Assembly: GCA_021792855.1 (NCBI GenBank)
Contig: JAJYTW010000009.1
Location: forward strand, 1-45,120
Direction of reading: 5' to 3'
DNA from: Actinomycetes bacterium
Lineage (GTDB): Bacteria > Actinomycetota > Actinomycetes > Streptosporangiales > Streptosporangiaceae
DNA: 45,120 nucleotides
The notes below the pieces were generated by a model that was not told the origin of the DNA, did no database searches, and saw nothing but the letters and a program-made list of their open reading frames with translations. The translations under genes and the position numbers were made by a program. This document shows, piece by piece, positions 42,173 through 45,120 of this stretch. Within the stretch, counting starts at the first letter, position 1. Each line of letters begins with the position of its first letter.

Positions 42173-42961
42173 CTAGTCCAGGCCGACCAGGGTCGCCATC
42201 TGATCGACCGCGTAGGCGAAGAACTCATCCGCCGGGTCGGCGCTGCCTACGAACTGGCCGAACAACTCGAAGCTGATCATGCCGAAGAGTTGGGTCCAGG
42301 CGATCAGGGCCCGGGCGATGACCGGCGCGGGAACGCCGGGGGCAATCGCGTCCGCGAGCGCGGCCGCCTGTAGCGCGAGGAGCGGAGACAGCGCCGGTGC
42401 CGAACGTGGCTGTCCGTCCGCGGCACCGGGTGCCTGCTGCCCAGGCTGCGGCTGTCCGTCAGCCGCGCCCGGCGCATCCTGTCCCGGTACGGCATTCAGC
42501 CGGAGCGCCGTGGCGTCGGCCAGAATCTGGCCGAAGACCACCGCGACCCGGGCCGCGGGCGCGATCGTCGCCTCGGGAGCCTGGTAGCCCGGCACCGGCG
42601 ACCCGTAGATCAGCGCGTACTCGTGCGGATTCGCCAACGCCCAGTTCCGCGCGGCCGTGCACACCGCCCGCCAGCGGCCCCGGACCGCCGCGGCCGGCTG
42701 GCTCTGGCCCGCCTTCTCGGCGGCCGCGCCAAGCGAGTCGTAGGCGTCGATGATGAGCGCGGTCAGCAGGTCGTCCCGGCTGGGAAAGTAGCGGTAGATC
42801 GCCGAGGAGACCATCCCGAGCTCACGCGCGACCGCCCGGAGTGAGAGTTGCTGCGCGCCCTGGGCGGCAAGCTGGCGGCGGGCCTCCGCCTTGATCTCGC
42901 GGGTCAGTTCGGCGCGCGCCCGCTGCCGCGCGGTGCTGCCCGCCTTCGGTGCACTCGCCAT
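42173..42961 (-). CDS. TetR family transcriptional regulator
   Basis: A 262-residue regulator. The helix-turn-helix covers residues ~22-66 with L-S-L-R-A-V-A-R-E-L-G-M-V-S-S-A-I-Y-R-Y-F-P-S, typical of TetR. The C-terminal ligand-binding part (TetR_C, W-R-A-V-C-T-A-A-R-N-W-A) contains an unusual low-complexity insertion of Ala-Asp-Gly-Gln-Pro repeats around residues 170-200. The ATG at 42961 is used. It is divergent from the deazaflavin enzyme gene, and two matching palindromes in the shared promoter probably are its own operators, so it most likely represses both. Confidence 0.9.
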   Translation of the reverse strand: MASAPKAGSTARQRARAELTREIKAEARRQLAAQGAQQLSLRAVARELGMVSSAIYRYFPSRDDLLTALIIDAYDSLGAAAEKAGQSQPAAAVRGRWRAVCTAARNWALANPHEYALIYGSPVPGYQAPEATIAPAARVAVVFGQILADATALRLNAVPGQDAPGAADGQPQPGQQAPGAADGQPRSAPALSPLLALQAAALADAIAPGVPAPVIARALIAWTQLFGMISFELFGQFVGSADPADEFFAYAVDQMATLVGLD

Positions 42962-43000
42962 GCGCACGATTGTGGCACTAGGCGGATCACTGTTCAAGAA

Positions 43001-43066
43001 CGAGAGCAGTGCTCTTGACATCGGCAACGATGCCATGCACACTGATCTATATCGAGAGCAGTGCTC
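43001..43066. promoter_or_regulatory. Twin TetR operators around a divergent promoter
   Basis: CGAGAGCAGTGCTC occurs at 43001-43014 and again identically at 43053-43066, 52 bases apart. The first extends to the perfect odd palindrome AGAGCAGTGCTCT (43003-43015). A consensus -35 TTGACA (43015-43020) abuts the first copy on the plus strand, and a possible -10 (CACACT) lies 17 bases on, just upstream of the second copy. Binding to the two sites would block transcription of the deazaflavin gene and also regulate the tetR gene, which starts at 42961 on the other strand. Confidence 0.75.
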
Positions 43067-43085
43067 ACGGAACTGGAGTCTTCCC

Positions 43086-43580
43086 ATGTCAGATCAGCAA
43101 CCGACGTCGCACTCGGCCGCCTCGGCGGCACGCTACATCCGGCCGACCAGCCCGGCCGGGCGGGTGTTCGACCGCCTCGGGAACGGCTCCGTCGCGGCGC
43201 TCACCCGGATGGGGATCAGCCTGTACGGGAGCCGGGTGCTGTACGTCCGCGGCCGGTCCACCGGCCAGTGGCGGTCGAACCCGGTGAACCCGCTGACGAT
43301 CGGCGGGCACCGCTACCTGGTCGCCCCGCGCGGGCACACCCAGTGGGTCCGCAACCTGCGTGCCGCGGGCACGGGGGAGTTGCGCCGCGGCCGGAAGACG
43401 GAAAGATTCACCGCCGTCGAGGTGCCCGACGAGCGGAAGCCGGAGATCCTGCGCGAGTACCTGCGCAAGTGGAAGTTCGAGGTCGGGATGTTCTTCGACG
43501 GCGTCGGCCCGGACGCGCCCGACGCAAGGCTGGCCGAGATCGCTCCCGGCTACCCGGTCTTCGAGATCATCTCGTCCTGA
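43086..43580 (+). CDS. Deazaflavin-dependent nitroreductase family protein (Ddn-like)
   Basis: A 164-residue F420-binding split-barrel protein related to mycobacterial Ddn. Recognisable features are L-Y-V-R-G-R-S-T-G-Q-W-R-S-N-P-V, G-G-H-R-Y-L-V-A-P-R-G-H-T-Q-W-V-R-N-L-R (the F420-contact region) and a C-terminal G-Y-P-V-F-E-I. Such enzymes use F420H2 to reduce quinones or nitro compounds, often at the membrane surface. The ATG at 43086 is preceded by TGGAG. Its gene is driven from the promoter that holds the twin TetR operators, so it is probably induced by a ligand of that regulator. Confidence 0.92.
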   Translation: MSDQQPTSHSAASAARYIRPTSPAGRVFDRLGNGSVAALTRMGISLYGSRVLYVRGRSTGQWRSNPVNPLTIGGHRYLVAPRGHTQWVRNLRAAGTGELRRGRKTERFTAVEVPDERKPEILREYLRKWKFEVGMFFDGVGPDAPDARLAEIAPGYPVFEIISS

Positions 43581-43618
43581 GTGCTGCTAAGGCCGTCGCC
43601 GGGGGCGGGCAATGGCCA

Positions 43619-44191
43619 CTACAGGCATGACCTCGTGAGCGTGATCGTCGAGTTCGTCCGCAGGTAGTACCGCTGGCCCGCCTCGATGTAGTGCACGTCC
43701 ACGCCCCGCGCCGTGCCCTTGGCTGCGGTTCGCCTGAGTACGAGCAGGATGTTGTTCACGATGTTGGACTTCGATCGCGGCAGCGGAGGTATCCGTGCGC
43801 CGTCCGCCGCCTGGCGACGCGCCCACTGCACGCCGGGTGGAAGGGGCCTGACAGGCGGGTAGCCATCCCGCACCCCGTACAGGTCGTAGCCGGTGATCGG
43901 GATGATGTAGGCGGCGAGCATCCTGATGCCGTGCGCGTCGTCCAGCGCGATCTTGCTGATGACCGCCGTTGACTGGCCCCGGTTCCTGAACTCCTCGAAT
44001 CCGTAGGAGAGCACTCCGCCCATGGGTAGCGACACGCACTCGCCGCTTGGCGACCCGCCGTTGCCGAACGGACCGGTGTTGACCGCGTTTCCGACGCATC
44101 CCGCCAGCAGGACGCATCCGGCGGCGGCGATCGCCCCGATGACGCGCATCGAAGCGAGTCCGCCGAAACACCACGACCGGCTGCCGAGCAT
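43619..44191 (-). CDS. Exported lipoprotein, paralogue of the next gene
   Basis: A 190-residue protein. The N-terminal signal is followed by L-L-A-G-C, a lipobox. It then reads A-V-N-T-G-P-F-G-N-G-G, a stretch found almost unchanged in the neighbouring gene. Other shared segments are A-A-Y-I-I-P-I-T-G-Y, G-V-Q-W-A-R-R and Y-I-E-A-G-Q-R-Y-Y. The ATG at 44191 has AAAGGGAC upstream; an internal ATG at 44149 would give a more ordinary signal sequence. It is probably a beta-rich extracytoplasmic protein. No family recognised. Confidence 0.75.
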   Translation of the reverse strand: MLGSRSWCFGGLASMRVIGAIAAAGCVLLAGCVGNAVNTGPFGNGGSPSGECVSLPMGGVLSYGFEEFRNRGQSTAVISKIALDDAHGIRMLAAYIIPITGYDLYGVRDGYPPVRPLPPGVQWARRQAADGARIPPLPRSKSNIVNNILLVLRRTAAKGTARGVDVHYIEAGQRYYLRTNSTITLTRSCL

Positions 44192-44262
44192 TGTCACCGT
44201 CCCTTTGCGCTCGCGGCGGTTCGCCGCGGTTGCGGCCAGCCGCCGACAGATCGGCTCGGTGC

Positions 44263-44847
44263 CTAGCCAGGGTACTTCCGTAGCCAGTTGCTCGGGCAGG
44301 CGTTGAGCCCGCCCCATAGGAATACGAGGCGGAAGTTGGTCTGCATGACGTACTGCGTCCCGGCTTCCCGGTACCGCACCCTGAGGGCCAGCGCCTCGGC
44401 CACCCTGGCGGTCGGCTTCAGCACGGCCACGAGGTCCGCGTGCGGCAGGCCGTGGCGCGGCGGGACATGCGCGCCCCGCGCGCGGGTGTGCCGCGCCCAC
44501 TGCACTCCGGCCTGATGCGGGACGCGCTGGGGAGGCCCGTTCCAGTCACCGTAGTCGAGGAGCCCGGTGATCGGCACGACGTAGGCGGCGATCAGCCGGA
44601 CGTGCTGAGGCTGGACAAGACTGACGGACTCGATGATCGCGTCCGATGAACCAGTGTTGAAGAGGTCGGTCTGGCCCCAGGACACGACATTGCCAGGGCG
44701 AACGGGCTGGCAGATCCCGCCGCTGGTACCGCCCTTGCCGAGCGGGCCGGTGTTCACCGAGGCCGCGCATGAGGTAGCCAGCAAGGCCGCCGCTGCGAGA
44801 ACGGCAGCCCGGGTAATGTGGCCGGGGAGTTTCAAGGCGGCTATCAC
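44263..44847 (-). CDS. Exported lipoprotein, tandem paralogue
   Basis: A 194-residue protein with a signal peptide and the lipobox-like L-A-T-S-C (Cys27). It shares with the previous entry S-V-N-T-G-P-L-G-K-G-G, A-A-Y-V-V-P-I-T-G, D-W-N-G-P-P, G-V-Q-W-A-R-H and R-E-A-G-T-Q-Y. Identity is patchy, so the duplication is old. The ATG at 44847 has AAAAGG upstream. The two genes run in the same direction 71 bases apart and are probably co-transcribed from the AT-richer region beyond 44848. Function is unknown; they may bind a cell-surface partner. Confidence 0.75.
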   Translation of the reverse strand: MIAALKLPGHITRAAVLAAAALLATSCAASVNTGPLGKGGTSGGICQPVRPGNVVSWGQTDLFNTGSSDAIIESVSLVQPQHVRLIAAYVVPITGLLDYGDWNGPPQRVPHQAGVQWARHTRARGAHVPPRHGLPHADLVAVLKPTARVAEALALRVRYREAGTQYVMQTNFRLVFLWGGLNACPSNWLRKYPG

Positions 44848-45120
44848 GACCTTTTCCGGCCTGGATCCGGGGCGGTTTGTCGGCTGCGGCGGCGTGTCGG
44901 CCTGTTAGTTAACTGGCGGTCTAGGTAACCGTACTGCTCTGATTTTCGCTGGACCATGACCAACCTAGAGATTGCTACCCCCTAGCCTCAAATAAATGAA
45001 TCAATGTAACTGGATAGGTCGTCCGACTGCTTCTGCTGTGGCGTTTGGCTGGTGACTGTGAGCCGGCCCGGCGTGGTGCCTTGATTACGGTCCGCCGGCG
45101 ATGGTCAAGTGTGGTTCGTG
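44848..45120. other. AT-richer non-coding window end, probable promoter region
   Basis: No convincing gene is seen here. The stretch 44905-45020 is strikingly lower in GC than the rest of the window. It contains AGTTAACT, a 7-bp inverted repeat TCTAGGT (44920-44926) / ACCTAGA (44963-44969), and several stop codons in each frame. It is the likely promoter region of the lipoprotein pair, or the edge of another element lying beyond the window. Confidence 0.4.

Noticed and set aside
44997-45056. Short ORF starting ATG-AAT-CAA
   Set aside because: Only 19 codons, no ribosome binding site, and codon use unlike the neighbours.
1-45120. tRNA genes, CRISPR arrays, transposases and phage integrases
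   Set aside because: No cloverleaf-like sequence, regular repeat-spacer structure, or transposase/integrase motif was seen on either strand.

Overview
The window is very GC-rich, with almost every codon ending in G or C, many GTG starts and dense 4-base ATGA/GTGA gene overlaps. Together with F420-type luciferase-like oxidoreductases, a deazaflavin-dependent nitroreductase family protein, DUF2510, DUF3048 and MctP/DUF3311, this points to a soil-type actinomycete (Actinomycetota). The genus cannot be told from the sequence. No tRNA, rRNA, CRISPR array or insertion sequence was seen.

Layout. (1) 1-8148 (+): a catabolic operon: SDR dehydrogenase (cut by the window edge), C45 Ntn-hydrolase, LLM oxidoreductase, the two ATP-dependent hydantoinase/oxoprolinase subunits and a YtcJ-like amidohydrolase. 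It probably opens an amide or cyclic amide. (2) 8176-14116: CDF metal transporter, J-domain protein, MazG-like pyrophosphohydrolase, a sulfide:quinone oxidoreductase (SQR) operon with a small partner, a SCO-type lipoprotein, a coiled-coil protein and a CBS protein. (3) 14320-16274: DUF3311 plus MctP monocarboxylate permease. (4) 16417-25365: mixed housekeeping and accessory genes: LLM oxidoreductase, exonuclease III, secreted glycosidase-like protein, DUF2510 and membrane proteins, a TetR remnant, a second MazG-like protein, glutamyl-tRNA synthetase and an alkylsulfatase. (5) 25625-35890 (+): a compact group 1h (actinobacterial, formerly group 5) [NiFe]-hydrogenase operon: DUF1641, hypA, hypB, small and large subunits, maturation protease, TPR protein, NifU-like protein, NHL propeller, hypC, hypD, hypE. 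(6) 35960-38272: DUF3048 and FHA proteins. (7) 38301-42075 (-): a Zn/Mn-type ABC importer behind a Zur-like operator. (8) 42173-45120: TetR regulator with twin operators, a divergent deazaflavin-dependent enzyme, two paralogous lipoproteins and an AT-richer non-coding end.

How the parts work together. Group 1h hydrogenases scavenge trace H2. HypA/B load nickel, HypC/D/E build the Fe(CN)2CO unit (HypF is not in this window), and the M52 protease trims the large subunit. TPR, NifU-like, NHL and DUF1641 proteins are embedded in the operon by stop/start overlaps and probably serve assembly, cluster supply or electron transfer.

The most notable signal is regulatory. A near-consensus DosR/DevR-type palindrome, with a weaker copy 21 bp away centre to centre, lies about 63 bases upstream of the hydrogenase operon. 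The same arrangement, with the same 21-bp spacing and a 62-base gap, lies upstream of the SQR operon. H2 and sulfide oxidation may therefore be one hypoxia or redox regulon here.
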